64,000 nucleotides of DNA from Rhizophagus irregularis (lineage: Eukaryota > Glomeromycota > Glomeromycetes > Glomerales > Glomeraceae). Each line of letters starts with the position of its first letter. Position 1 is the stretch's first letter. Under the pieces are notes generated by a model. That model saw only the letters and a list, made by a program, of their open reading frames with translations. It was not told the origin of the DNA and searched no databases. Below are positions 34,280-45,452 of the stretch, piece after piece. Both the position numbers and the translations under genes were made by a program. The stretch spans positions 5,105,501-5,169,500 of the forward strand of contig NC_089438.1 of the NCBI RefSeq assembly GCF_026210795.1. Reading direction: 5' to 3'.

Positions 34280-36214
34280 ATGCCAAAAAAAAAATTCAAT
34301 CACGTAAAGCAAACCAAGTTTCCATAAATATACGACAGCAAAAAAAGACAATTAGTAATATTAATCAAATGCTTATACAGATGAATGATGATGAATTGCA
34401 GCTAATTTATCAAAATATCACACAACTAAATGACAATGAGAAGGATATTAATGATGACAAGGTGGAGACTAATAACAAAAAGCTGGCAACTAATATATGT
34501 CGTTAAAATTAACTAAGAAAATTAAAGATTTATCAGACAACCAATTAAAATCTGCAGTACATTTATTTAATATTATGTGATATTTAAAAGGACTAAATAA
34601 GGGTAATTTACTTTCACCTTTTTTACAAAATAAAGCTTTGAACTTTGTAAATTCTTCTCTTTACAAAGTTGGTCAAGATTCAGGCTCATTAATTCTAAAT
34701 AATCAAAAACTCCAAAAGCAAATAACCTGATTAGAGCATTCTAATTCTAAAAAAAACACAGCACAAAAATCTTTATCAACTAATTCTCAAAGCTTAAAGC
34801 AAGTATACAAGCAATTACTATGAAAAACAAATGTCAATTATACTGCAACACATTTTATCAATATAGCTACATAAGTATCACAAATTGGTAAAATGTTATT
34901 TTGAAATACTGCTCAAGCTGTACAAGTAATCTTAGGTTTTTAACCAGAGAAAGTTCATCATTGCCAATTTCATATAAATCTATTATTCGATGAAATAAAG
35001 AAATCAGTAAAATTCATGTTAATCAGATTTTTGATCAAAATAATCTTTCAGAATTTTTTACTTTTGAAGTAATGCTAGATGAGTCAACATGAGGTGAGCA
35101 TAAGATATTTGTGCTATGTATTATATTCTGAAACTCAAAAAATAATAAGCCAGATTTTCAAGTATTGGAAATAAAAGATTTACTGATTTGTACAGGAAAA
35201 TCAGTTACTCAAACAATATATAATATTTTTGACTATTTTAAAATAAATTCACAACAATGCTTTATACACTACCCTCCCAAAAGTATCTGGCTAACCAATA
35301 AAGATCATATTTTATTAATAATAATTAACATTTAGTTGGCCATCCATTATTTTAATGTATGCTTCAATTTGGCGTGGCATGCTCTCAATTAAATTAATGT
35401 AAGTTTTGGATGGAATTCTTTCTCATCTTCTTTTAGCTATTAATCCAGTCGTATTCTAAAATTTCCAAAAAGTACTGTTACAGACATGATTGTTCGATAC
35501 AAAAATTTTAATACTGATAGCTTCATGTCCTTTCCAAAAGCCAGTAATTTGCCCACATTCATTCAATTCACTAGTTTTTCCCATTTTAATAGTAGTTGAA
35601 TGGCACAGTAACAAAAAAAAAAGCAAAGTTCAGCGTTGACAAAATTAAGGCATTATTATTTTTTATTGCCAAATCTGGTACAAGTATCATAACACAATAA
35701 AAATACATTTATTTTAATCGTTAGAACTGATGGAATTGTTTTTTTAAAAATAAAATAATACTTTATATATTCAATCTTGAGAAAATCAAGTTGAGCTTGG
35801 CCGGATACTTTTAGGAAGGTAGTGTATGTATTCCTGATAATACAAACTATATAAGTGGAAAAACTGGAGGTGCAATTTCTGTATTTAATAAGTTGAGTGG
35901 TGCTAACTTATTTCAAATTCCTTGTGAACTTCATGTTGCACATATTATAATAAATAACTTTGAAGAAGTTAGTTCCTTAATATTAGTGGATTTTTACAGA
36001 AAAAACTTGCGGCAAATATTTTACATTTAATTTGGAAAATTCATGATGGTTATAATAGAACAGATAAAAACAAGCCAATAGGAATTCAATCAGATTATAT
36101 TCGCAGACTTTATGATAAATGATTTGGGTATAAATTGACAAAATATTAACAGCCTATTCAATTAAAATTGCTTTACAAATTAATATGTACTGAACAATAT
36201 TTAGAATAAAGGGA
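34280..36214 (+). pseudogene. hAT-like transposase relic
   Basis: From an ATG at 34280 the sequence encodes a basic, Gln/Asn-rich start (QMLIQMNDDELQLIYQNI). It is then broken by many stops (often TGA or TAA where Trp, Gln or Arg would be expected). Later pieces read FFTFEVMLDESTRGEHKIF, then, across a Tc1 insertion, CIPDNTNYISGKTGG and IPCELHVAHIIINNF. The Asp-x-Ser-Thr, Asp-Asn and Cys-x-x-His spacing is like that of RNase H-fold hAT transposases. The relic is cut off at 36214 by the TA-flanked element starting at 36217. No terminal repeats were found for it. Confidence 0.55.
35267..35824 (-). mobile_element. Internally deleted Tc1-like transposon (558 bp)
   Basis: The ends are CACTACCCTCCCAAAAGTAT and the complement of ATACTTTTAGGAAGGTAGTG, flanked by TA (35265-35266 and 35825-35826). 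On the minus strand a transposase remnant reads ECGQITGFWKGHEAISIKI, the N-terminal helix-turn-helix part. It jumps after stops to PSKTYINLIESMPRQIEA, the usual extreme C-terminus, so the catalytic middle is deleted. Removing the element with one TA joins the host frame (QQCF-I-CIPDN). Confidence 0.85.
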
Positions 36215-36517
36215 TACAGTCAACTCCCTCTATAGTCACTCCCGTTATAGTCACATTCTACTATATAGTCACACCAGTTGAATGTTCAAAACACTTTATT
36301 ATTAAAATTTATCCTATATAGTCACAATCTATCTATAGTCACTATCACACCTATCCTCAAAAATCTTATATTAAAAAAAACCGTTTATAATCACAGTTAT
36401 ATAAAGAATATATTAAATAACTTGGCATCTAATAATCATACAAAGATGTATCATAGCTTGTTAGAATCGTCTCACTGAGATGAATCGAATGGTGGTAGTT
36501 TTATCCTTTTCCTTTGC

Positions 36518-37493
36518 TAGTGTTTACGGTCAGACCATCCATTGCCTCTTACGAGACTAATCTCGGGTCTGTGTCCTATCATCTTCAATGGGCAACCATT
36601 ATACTGAGTACTTAATTCCTCAGGTAACAGCACCACTATAGAAGACATCTCCCATCGGGCCATTTTAGGCTGATCTGAAGCTAGGTACACGCCGCCTACT
36701 CATCCTATACCCATTGCACGATACTGATATTCAATTTATTTTACGACCTTTAGAGAGCATCTACTTTCATGGAGGACTTTTGACAGGTAACATCAACCAT
36801 CTAGTACCCTTCCATACCACCATTTAAGGTACTAAGTCTCACTCACAGGCCACTACAGCCCGCAATTACCTAGCACCGATAGTACAGTTGTTTACCCCAA
36901 GTGGTATACTTTGTAATGACCATTCAGACAGGAAGTAGCAGGCTTCTGTCCAGGATCACCCCTTATGGTGGGTATCAACCACCAGGGATCACCAACCAGG
37001 ACCCAAGAAGTGGGGAATCGAACCCCATAACCATGCTACCTGTTCTGTGCACGAACACCTTGGTTGGCTTAAAACCTAACAGAAGGTCTAACTACCACTA
37101 AGACATTACACTCTCAGTTTTACCATCTAGGACGACCATCTAGCCATTACTGACCCCAAGTGGTATCGTGGAGTGACCACCCGGACAGGAAGTCCCCCCC
37201 AAGGTATAGTAGTGACCTCAAGGACAGGACTGCGCATATGCCAATGGCCTCATAGGAAACGTTAGAAGGACACCATGACCCTTAGTTGAAATGTGCGGCC
37301 TAACCGTACACACTAATTCACCATGATGCAGTCCAACTACACTAATCCCTGTACCTTCACGCTATTGGTTGTAGCGTTCGCAGTAAAATTCTTTTTATTT
37401 CCGTGGTCATGGGAATCGAACCTGCGACCTCACCATACTCAGGCTTAATGAGGGTTTCAGTGACTAACCACCGAGATAGGGTGACCAACCCTA
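36518..37493 (-). mobile_element. tRNA-headed SINE-like element (976 bp)
   Basis: It is flanked by a 20-bp perfect duplication GTTTTATCCTTTTCCTTTGC (36498-36517 and 37494-37513). Read on the minus strand from 37493 it starts with a tRNA-like head: an A-box-like TCTCGGTGGTTAGTC and a perfect B box GGTTCGATTCC (complement of 37412-37422). A second T-arm-like palindrome GGGGTTCGATTCCCC lies at 37011-37025. There is no open frame and no poly-A tail, and composition is much less AT-rich than the surroundings. A diverged copy is at 1009-1586. It lacks the sequence of a working tRNA, so I call it a tRNA-derived retroposon; its length is large for a SINE. Confidence 0.75.
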
Positions 37494-37508
37494 GTTTTAT
37501 CCTTTTCC

Positions 37509-40500
37509 TTTGCAAACAGTCTTAAGACTTTATCTTTTATTTATATTTAAACATCGAAAATGTGGTCGAACAATATTACAAAAATAAGAAAATAAACTAA
37601 TAAAAAATAAAAAGAATAGCTTCACGACTCATACAAGTAAAGAAATCTAAACTAAAATAAATTTAAGCAAAGAAAAACTAAACTATTACAGAATCGCATA
37701 CCCCAACTTTACCCGAAGGCCAGTGTGAGTCAACTATCCAACATCCAAAAATCCAGTCCGTTACCAGAAAGAGATCCTAAGAGGTTGAACTGTTAAGCGG
37801 CGCAGAAAATCCAGGTGCGAGATCCATGATCCACCCCGAATTATAGAAGAGGATATCCAAGAAATCCAGGAATCCTGAGAAACTGTCGCCAAAAAGGAGT
37901 TATGATGATGAGGAGAAATAGTAGAGGTGGTAGATATAGAAGGGCCACGTAATTTGGAAGCAGCCGAGATATCCTGCGACTCTTCCCAAGCATGAAAAAG
38001 AACATTCCGACATAGCCAAATTTCACCATATAATTCGACTTGGAAGTCATTAAGAAGGGGAGAAATAGTCTTGTATATAACAGAGAGAGAGAAGTGTTGA
38101 TTCAAAAATGTCGTTAAATGTGCAGGCAACAATCCTCGAGTAAGCCAAAGACAGGATAAAGAAGGAGCTTCATAGTTCCAACATTCCAAAGCAAAAAATT
38201 CAGTTTGAAAAGAAATATCCAAAGATTTCAAGGATAGAAAGGAAGATAAACAAGAATCTCTAAATTTAATGACTTCAGACCGGTGTGTTAAACAAGGATT
38301 TAATTCTGGTAAAATATAAGGACAAGTCCAAAGATGATTCAAATCTTCTGGAGCAGAATTACACTGCGGACAAAGCCAGTCAGGAGAGTATAAGTAAGGT
38401 TTGCGTTGTTGAAGAGTAGTTAAGGTAGGCAACATATCCAAAAGGAGTTTGATACGGAAGATCCAGAATTCCGGACGACCATTCTTATGCGAAGCAAAAC
38501 CTTTAATTTGTGAAAGGCAAAAATATATACCAGCCCAATCAAAAAGTGAAGGAGAACCAAGAGCAGTAAAACGTGCCAATGAACAGAAAGATAAAAGAGC
38601 ACGAGCGTCTGCTATAGAGCGAAGAAAGTGACGAATATTCATGTCAACAGGTAAAGAATTAAAAGTTAACAAGCATGGAGCATGACAAAATGCCAAAGGC
38701 GAAACAGAAGGTTGTATAGATGAATGAGCATCTTTTGCCAAAGAATCCGCTTGTACATTATAGATGTCATCGCCATGAGCAGGGACTTTAATCAAATCGA
38801 CTTGGAGGTTACGATCCATGATAAGTTGTCGAATAGAAAACCAAAGAAGATGATTAGGTTCTCGAAGCAACTTCAGTGAGAAAGGAACATCAACAAAACG
38901 TGTCCATAGTGAAATTAACTGACTACAATCAGTATAGATAGAAATTGAAGAGTCACGGGAGAGGCGGTCAATCCTAATAAAACAGCATAAATTTCAGAAC
39001 GTAAAGCTGAAGGGAAACAAGAGGGAAGATGCATGGATGAAGATTCAAGGATAAATCCATCATCATCGAGAGCAATCCAAGCAAAAGCCATGGAAGAGGA
39101 TAAAGAATCTTTGGCAGGACGGAAAGAGCCATCGGTATACAAAGATTGCACAGAAGACGGCAAAACATCATCTTCTAAACTGTCCTTAACAGAAGGAGAA
39201 AGGGTGAAAGAAGCGGTTGAGGGCGGGTTCATCAAATGAACAAGGGCCAAGGACGTGGCATAACTCCATGAAGTAGAAAGAGTAATGGGAAGGTAGGCCG
39301 CAAAAACTTTGGCATTTCTAGTAGGGTAGCCCACAGTTTCCGACAGGGTGACATTGAAAAAACACTTTTCGCTATTACAGCGTTGTTTGATAGCAGATTT
39401 CTTGGATAAGGCAGGAATGTTAAGAGCACAACCAGGACAAGGGTTATAGGATCGTTCATCGGCCGAGGGAGATACAGGAAGCCAATGCGACATAATAGCC
39501 GAGTTTTGTTTCTTGTAGGTGATACACACACGACCAACAGATAAAGTTTGAGTAGCAGAGTCAAGATTAATAGCCCATTGAGGATAAAAAGAATAATCTT
39601 TAACAGTATGATCTAATAAACAAGGAGAAGCTAAAGTAAAAGAAGAATTAATAAAATATGAAGATAAAAGTAAAGTAGAAGAAGAAGAAGAGAGAAAATT
39701 ATTATTGATAAAAGTAAACCAATTAGGAATCCGTCCTTTACGACCAACGATGCCAAGATAACGAAGGTCAGGCCAATTCATAAGATAACGTCCACAAGGA
39801 GAAACCAACTGAGCAAGCACAAATATATTCAGGTTTTTCCAAATTTTCCAACTCGATTGAAAAATGGAATGAGGTAGAATAGATCGGAGTGGCAGAGCAG
39901 GTTGTAGATCATGCCTCGGAGGCCGGAAGGAAAGAGACCACGTGATGTTCAAACGCGAAGAAAACAATAACGAATTAAACAAAGTGTGCGTTCGCAAAGA
40001 AACGATTTGTGACCATGGTTCTAAGTCGATAGTAGTCGGGCAACTTTCAGCACCCAAATATCCTTGAAGATAGGAGATAGCATAAAGGGCAAAATTTTTG
40101 AAATCAGGATGAGTGAAAATTTTTTGCCAAGATGCAATATGGGAAGAAAGAAAGCGATAAAAGGCATTTTGAATAGAAAAAGGAAGTTTGAGGAATAACA
40201 AAGGTAACGGGGTAGTCGCAGCTAGACCAGCTTTTCTTCGATGTACCGAAAACATAGGCTTGACAATTGTTTGAATAGTACTTTCAGAGAAAAGGGTAGT
40301 TTGAAGACGAAATTCCAATCGCGGAAGAAGGACAGCATTATAAAGATAGGCCACATGCTGTGCTAATAATTTCTTCGGTTCCAGGAGAGCTGCCATATCT
40401 TTAACCATGGAGCGCACTTGTCTGAGAACAAAAGCAGAAGAGGCAGATAAAGAAAACCAAACTCCTAAAAAACGAAATGAAGTTTTAACAGATAAAGAAG

Positions 40501-42547
40501 AAAGGGAAAGGGAAGGAATGGGAACTAAAGGAGAAGGGGAAAGATCAAAAATAATCTTCGAGGAGGGGAAGAGGATGAAAGAAGAACATATTTCGCTGAA
40601 TTAGCTTGAACATTATTTAAAGTATAAAATTCAGCAGTAATAGAAAGACGGTCTTCTATGCCAGATTTTGAAGAAGCAATGAGTGTAGAATCATCCATAA
40701 ACGTTAAATGTGAAACCGGTAAAGAATGTTGTTCAAATTCAAGTGGAGAATAATTTAAAAGGGCTGAAGATTTTAAAATAAAAGGATCTCGTGCTTGTTG
40801 ATTCAAAACAGTAAGTAAAGGATCCAAATAAATAACCCAAAGAAGAGGGGAAATGATTTCTCCTTGATCGATACCAACACGTACTCTGTAAGCAGCTGTA
40901 TCGCCATGACAAGTAATTATCTTATTATTTCGTCGTGTAAAAAGATTTAAAATAAATCGCACTAAAAGTGCAGGAATATGTAATCTATCTAAAGCTAATT
41001 TAAGCATATTTAAATCCATAGAATCAAAAGCTTTAGAGATATCTTGAGAAACGATCCATAGTTCCTGATCATCAGCAGAGTCATGTTTATGTTGATGAAT
41101 AATCGCATCAAGCATTTTGATAGGGACATCAGTAGAACCACCAGGTAGACCAGCAAAGTTTCCTCCTTGAAGAATTTTACCATCAGCAAGGATATTAGAA
41201 AGACGATTCGTGACGACCTTAATGACACATTTCTGAATTGTTTCCAAAAGGGTAATTGGTCGAGTGTTCTTAAGTTGAGCATCAAATTCGTGAGGTTTAG
41301 GAATAGGATAAACCACAGCTTCTCGCCAGTCAGCAGGGATATCACCGCGGGAAAGGCAGGTATTGGCAAGTAAAAGAGAGAAATCCAAGGCTGCACCGGA
41401 CAGATGTTTAATCATCTCATAAGAAATTTTTGAAGGGCCGGAAGCTTTGTTATTTGGCATGGAGGAAATCACAGCAGACCATTCTTGTAGGGAAATAAGT
41501 GCCAAAACAGGATCATACAATGAAGCAGACACATTAGTAAGAGGAGTGTAAGCTTGTTGCCAGCGGGCGGGAAATGAAGTGATGCAAGAGTAGTGGACCA
41601 ACGGAGGAGAAACAATTGATTGAAAATGAGAAATAGCAGCTTGTTTAATATCCGAAGGATCCGTAAATAAAGTAGGAGTTGAGTCCAGGACAACCAGGAC
41701 ACGGTCAAGAACAATCGAACGTTTTTCTACTGATAAGGCAGAATCTATAAATGAGCCGAGTGAAGTCGAAAAATGTTCGTCACGTAGTGCAGTATAGTAT
41801 TCCACTGAGTCCGTAAGGTGTTGGGCGAATTTAGTAGACAAAAAGGCAGAAACTAAATTCTTCTGTGATCGTAAAAACGATTTAAATACAGATGCAGGGG
41901 TTGTGGAATAGGTAGGAACTGAATAATCAGGAAGTAAGGAAGCTAGGTTCTCAAGATGGGAAGGCAAGGCAGCAGTCATTTGCGCAATCTGAGTGGGCCG
42001 ATTAGAGCGACGAGTAGTAAGGCGATATAAAAATCGATCTAAAAACTTGTTAATAGCAATAAGTTTAGTTAATTCGGGGAGAAGTACGAATGTCGGTGTG
42101 TATTAGAGACTTTTTGAAAGGGTAATGTTTCAATTGCAGCACTAATTATGGCAGCTTTCAATGCGTGCCACATACGATCAAGAGAAAGGGAGGAGAAATC
42201 AAAATTAGGGCGATATTGTCTATCTAAATAAACTCCAAGAGAATCATCTACTTCAACGGTAAATTATCCCATTGTTCAACTGAAGTGGAAGCGTAAGAAA
42301 AAATAGTACGCATTTCTTTTTTTTGTTTAAGACGAGATTTAGCCAAGATAGCCAGGCAAGAATTAAAGTCAAAAACAGTTGTAAGAACTTTGTGGTCGGT
42401 GAAAGGTCGATCAAGAAGATTCGGGCAAGTAACCACTTGCGAAAAAGACCAGGAGCAGGAAAACCAGGTGAAGACCAGATATAATCAAGTCGAGAAGATC
42501 CATTATCGTGAAAAAAAGTGGGATCAGGGCCATCTGTAGAGGAGTGA
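37509..42547 (-). mobile_element. 5'-truncated LINE retrotransposon
   Basis: The body is flanked by the 15-bp duplication GTTTTATCCTTTTCC (37494-37508 and 42548-42562). On the minus strand it carries the last part of an AP-type endonuclease, a reverse transcriptase, an RNase H and a zinc-knuckle-like C-terminus. It is therefore a non-LTR element cut within its endonuclease region, as is usual for incomplete target-primed insertion. Coding sequence is interrupted by frameshifts (see the pseudogene entry). The 3' end lies at the left, with AATAAAAGATAAAG rather than a long A tract. Confidence 0.9.
37761..42540 (-). pseudogene. LINE polyprotein: endonuclease end, reverse transcriptase, RNase H
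   Basis: Around 42540-42430 the frame reads FFHDNGSSRLDYIWSSP, the usual end region of the AP-like endonuclease, followed by a DH motif. The reverse transcriptase lies at 41979-40525 (484 codons, open further to about 42075). It has PIPKPHEFD, QGEIISPLLWVIYLDPLL and the catalytic FMDD box (complement of about 40680-40697). 40417-38915 continues and holds the RNase H start LYTDGSF and SEIYAVLLGL. A shift near 38960 leads to YTDCSQLISLW and 38870-37761, with VPAHGDDIYNVQADSLAKDA and a CPQCNSAPEDLNHLWTC knuckle. At least three frameshifts (near 42075, 40530 and 38960) inactivate it, but long frames survive, so it is fairly recent. Confidence 0.85.
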
Positions 42548-42689
42548 GTTTTATCCTTTTCCGATCACTGGCTGACGAGTTATTCAACAAAATGTTAAAC
42601 ATCAGCATTATAATATTTCTTGATTTACGTTTACTGTGCCATTTAACATTTTGCTAGATTTCTCGGTATCTAGTAATTGTAAAAAGACG

Positions 42690-43070
42690 ATTTATAGCTC
42701 GTTGGAATCGCCTCATCGAGACGAATCGAATGGTGGTAAGCTCATCTCTCTGTGATCAATATTGACGGAATTATTACTTAAAACCCATTTAATATTTTTT
42801 AATTTCGGAAATTGATCTAGTGATTGGATTTCGATGTATCTTATACCATTAGATTCGTCTCATCAAGACGAATCGAATGGTAGTAAGATCGTCTTTCTAT
42901 AATCAATATTGACAGAGTTATTACACAAAAACCATTAATATTTTTTTAATTTTAGAAATTAATCAGTGATTGGATTTCGACGTATTTTATACCATTAGAA
43001 CCATCTCATCAAGACGAATCGAATGGCGGTAAGATCATTTCTCTACAATTAATATTGGCGAAGTTACAAT
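42690..43070. repeat. Tandem repeat of about 147 bp within the pogo-like element
   Basis: GACGAATCGAATGG starts at 42720, 42867 and 43013, steps of 147 and 146 bp. Units also share CAATATTGAC.GA.TTATTAC and GTGATTGGATTTCGA. Similar units are found at 5911-6465 and 16290-17190. Confidence 0.75.
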
Positions 43071-43229
43071 ACAATAAAGTTTTAAGTATAATTTTGGCTA
43101 AAATTATGTTAATTTTTAGCCGGAATTATGATATACAAATATAAGAAATTTTTTATATAGTCACATCTCTTTATAATTACCAAATATGGACTGTCCCAAA
43201 TGTGTGACTATAAAGAGAGTTGACTGTAA

Positions 43230-43560
43230 TAATATGAAAAAATAATATAAAAGATAATATAAAAAGATAGTATAAAAGATAATATAAAAGATAATATAAC
43301 ATATATTAAAAAGATGGAACATAAAAGATGGAATATAAAAGATGGAATATAACATATTAAAAATAGAAATATATTGAAAGATAGTGTACTAAAAAAGATA
43401 ATATAGAAGCATATTAAAGATAGCATATTAAAATAGCATATTAAAAAGATAGCATATTAAAAGATAGCGTATTTAAAATATAGATAGCATATTAGAAAGG
43501 ATAATATGTAAAAAGAACATAAAAGATAGTATATAGACAGAATAGAAAGTAGCATAAAAT
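43230..43560. repeat. Minisatellite of AAAAGATAATAT-type units
   Basis: Eleven to fourteen base units such as AAAGATAATAT, AAAAGATGGAAT and AAAGATAGCATATT are iterated directly beyond the right end of the pogo-like element. Minus-strand frames here are artefacts. Confidence 0.75.
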
Positions 43561-45452
43561 TTGTATAAATAGAGAGCAGAATTCAAAGTAATTTCATAGT
43601 TCTCATCCATAGAACTCAATAAAAATATAAGTTTCATTTAATTATTTGTTAGTAAAGTTTAATATTAATTAGAGTTAATAGGTTCACCCTAAACTTTAAT
43701 TAATGTTTGCTTAATTAATTTTAATTGAATAAAATGAAAATTTTAAGATGAATTAAATATACACTTTTGAAAAGTAATAATTTGTAGCGAGAGCTATTGA
43801 AGTTTGAAATTAAAGGTAAAGTGGATAAAAATTGATGAAAATTTAGAGAAGTTAAATTTTATTTTATATCGTTTGATATTTTATACTACTAACGCTATTT
43901 ATGTTGTGAACTAAGAATGTTGTTGTATATTGTTATTATATGTGGTTGCATGTTGTTCGTTAATTATGTTATTGTTAATTATGTTGTTGATTATTTGCTT
44001 GTTTGTTTAATTTGTTCGTTCGATTATTCGTTTGTTCGACCATGAGAATGCCCGTTTGATGTGGCAACTCTGTAAATTGATGACAGAGGGAATAGAGGGA
44101 TCTCACCATACATATATATTACATTATTTTTACTGAATTTATAATATTTGACAATACATTTGATATGAATATTCACTAAGTATACTTAGCATGTATAAAA
44201 TAAAATAACCGATTTATTACAATTTATTAATAATAGAAATTATAAATGAAACTTCCTATTAATCGGTACTACTGCCATATAAGTTTTCGCCTTCCGCCTG
44301 CTGTTATTGTTATTGTTATTTGTTCCGATTGTAACGCATTAAATTGTCATCATATTACGAAACTTTGTATTGGTTGCATTTGCGTATCCATTGAGTCCTT
44401 TTTAAAGATGAAATGGTAAATTATCTTTTGCATGATAAGGGAATAATAGCAGGAGTAATATTTTAATTTTTATTTCATTATGCTTTCTCTTTCTATATTA
44501 GTAAAAAAATCAGGAGAGTGTGGTTTTCACTATGTACACTACAACATTGAGTGATGCTCATCTGCTATGATGACACTTATGACAGGAGATACTAGACTAA
44601 CGTCTCAGCGAATTATAATCACACGTTAATAAAGGTATTGTAAGGATTTATCACAATAATTATTAACTCACAATAGAAAAATTATATACCTGGCACAACA
44701 GGTGCACAAAAAGAATATTCTGGTTCTAAAGGTTTTAATTTGTCATTATCGGAAGCTATCAAGAGATTCAAACCAACCAAACCATATGTTAGATTGTTTT
44801 TATACATGTAGAAAAGCAATGTATGTATTGGAGAATAGTTTTCGATTGAAACTAAATATAGAAAAATTAGGACTAAAACATGAATATCAGGATTGTGTAG
44901 TGTATTACATCTATAGAGTAGCTGTAAAATCATATGATTTACCAACTGTTTTCTAATGTGAATATGATTACAGCTTTAGATAAGGTTAGTGCTAACAAGA
45001 TTTGTTTAATTGGTCATTTATACTGAACGATTTGTTTGAATATCGCCTTTTAAGGAATAATATGTGTTGAAATTGATCTTTCGAAAATATTATGTGTACC
45101 TTTTGGAATACTGACAAAAGCTAAAGATAAATAAGCTGTTGGTCTTTAAATCCAATGATTCTTCCACTGATACTGAAACGGGTCAAGAAAATAAGGGGGG
45201 AATAAATAACAATAGAAAAAAAGATCATTGGAGTTTATTGACATGATGTTTATTTTTTTACAAAAAAAAAAAAAGTTTATTTCTCTTTAATAAAATTCAC
45301 ATAATAATATATTTTTTTTTATTTGTAATTTTGAATAAATAATGAAAAATTAAAAAGCATCATGCAATCACACATGGTGAATAATTCTAGTTAAATATTG
45401 AAGATAAAAAATGAAAAACATGAAAACTAGATTAATCGATAAAAATTACCTT
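43561..45452. other. No supported gene
   Basis: At 43900-44060 there is a GTTGTT/GTTCGTT-rich stretch. At 44682-44956 both strands are open for about 85 codons; the plus-strand frame (NHMLDCFYTCRKAMYVLENS) looks peptide-like but is unrecognised. The remainder is AT-rich. Confidence 0.3.

Larger units (their letters stand above)
36217..43226. mobile_element. TA-flanked pogo/Tigger-like element carrying later insertions
   Basis: The left end CAGTCAACTCCCTCTATAGT and the complement of the right end (ACTATAAAGAGAGTTGACTG) are inverted repeats flanked by TA (36215-36216 and 43227-43228). Ends starting CAGT with a TA duplication are typical of pogo/Tigger-type elements. Inside, further GTCAC(TA)TAGTCAC words are arranged in both orientations. 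Without the SINE and LINE the element would be about 0.95 kb and noncoding, hence MITE-like. A relative lies at 52473-53219. Confidence 0.8.

Noticed and set aside
37400..37493. Functional tRNA gene on the minus strand
   Set aside because: A and B boxes are good, but the segment is the head of a repeated element with a second copy at 1009-1586, and I could not fold a full cloverleaf with an intact acceptor stem.
42690..43070. 147-bp period as a nucleosome-positioning array
   Set aside because: Only about two and a half units; the match to nucleosome length is probably chance.
44682..44956. Overlapping open frames on both strands
   Set aside because: The plus-strand frame looks peptide-like, but no domain, start context or splice structure supports a gene, so it is mentioned only in the spacer entry.
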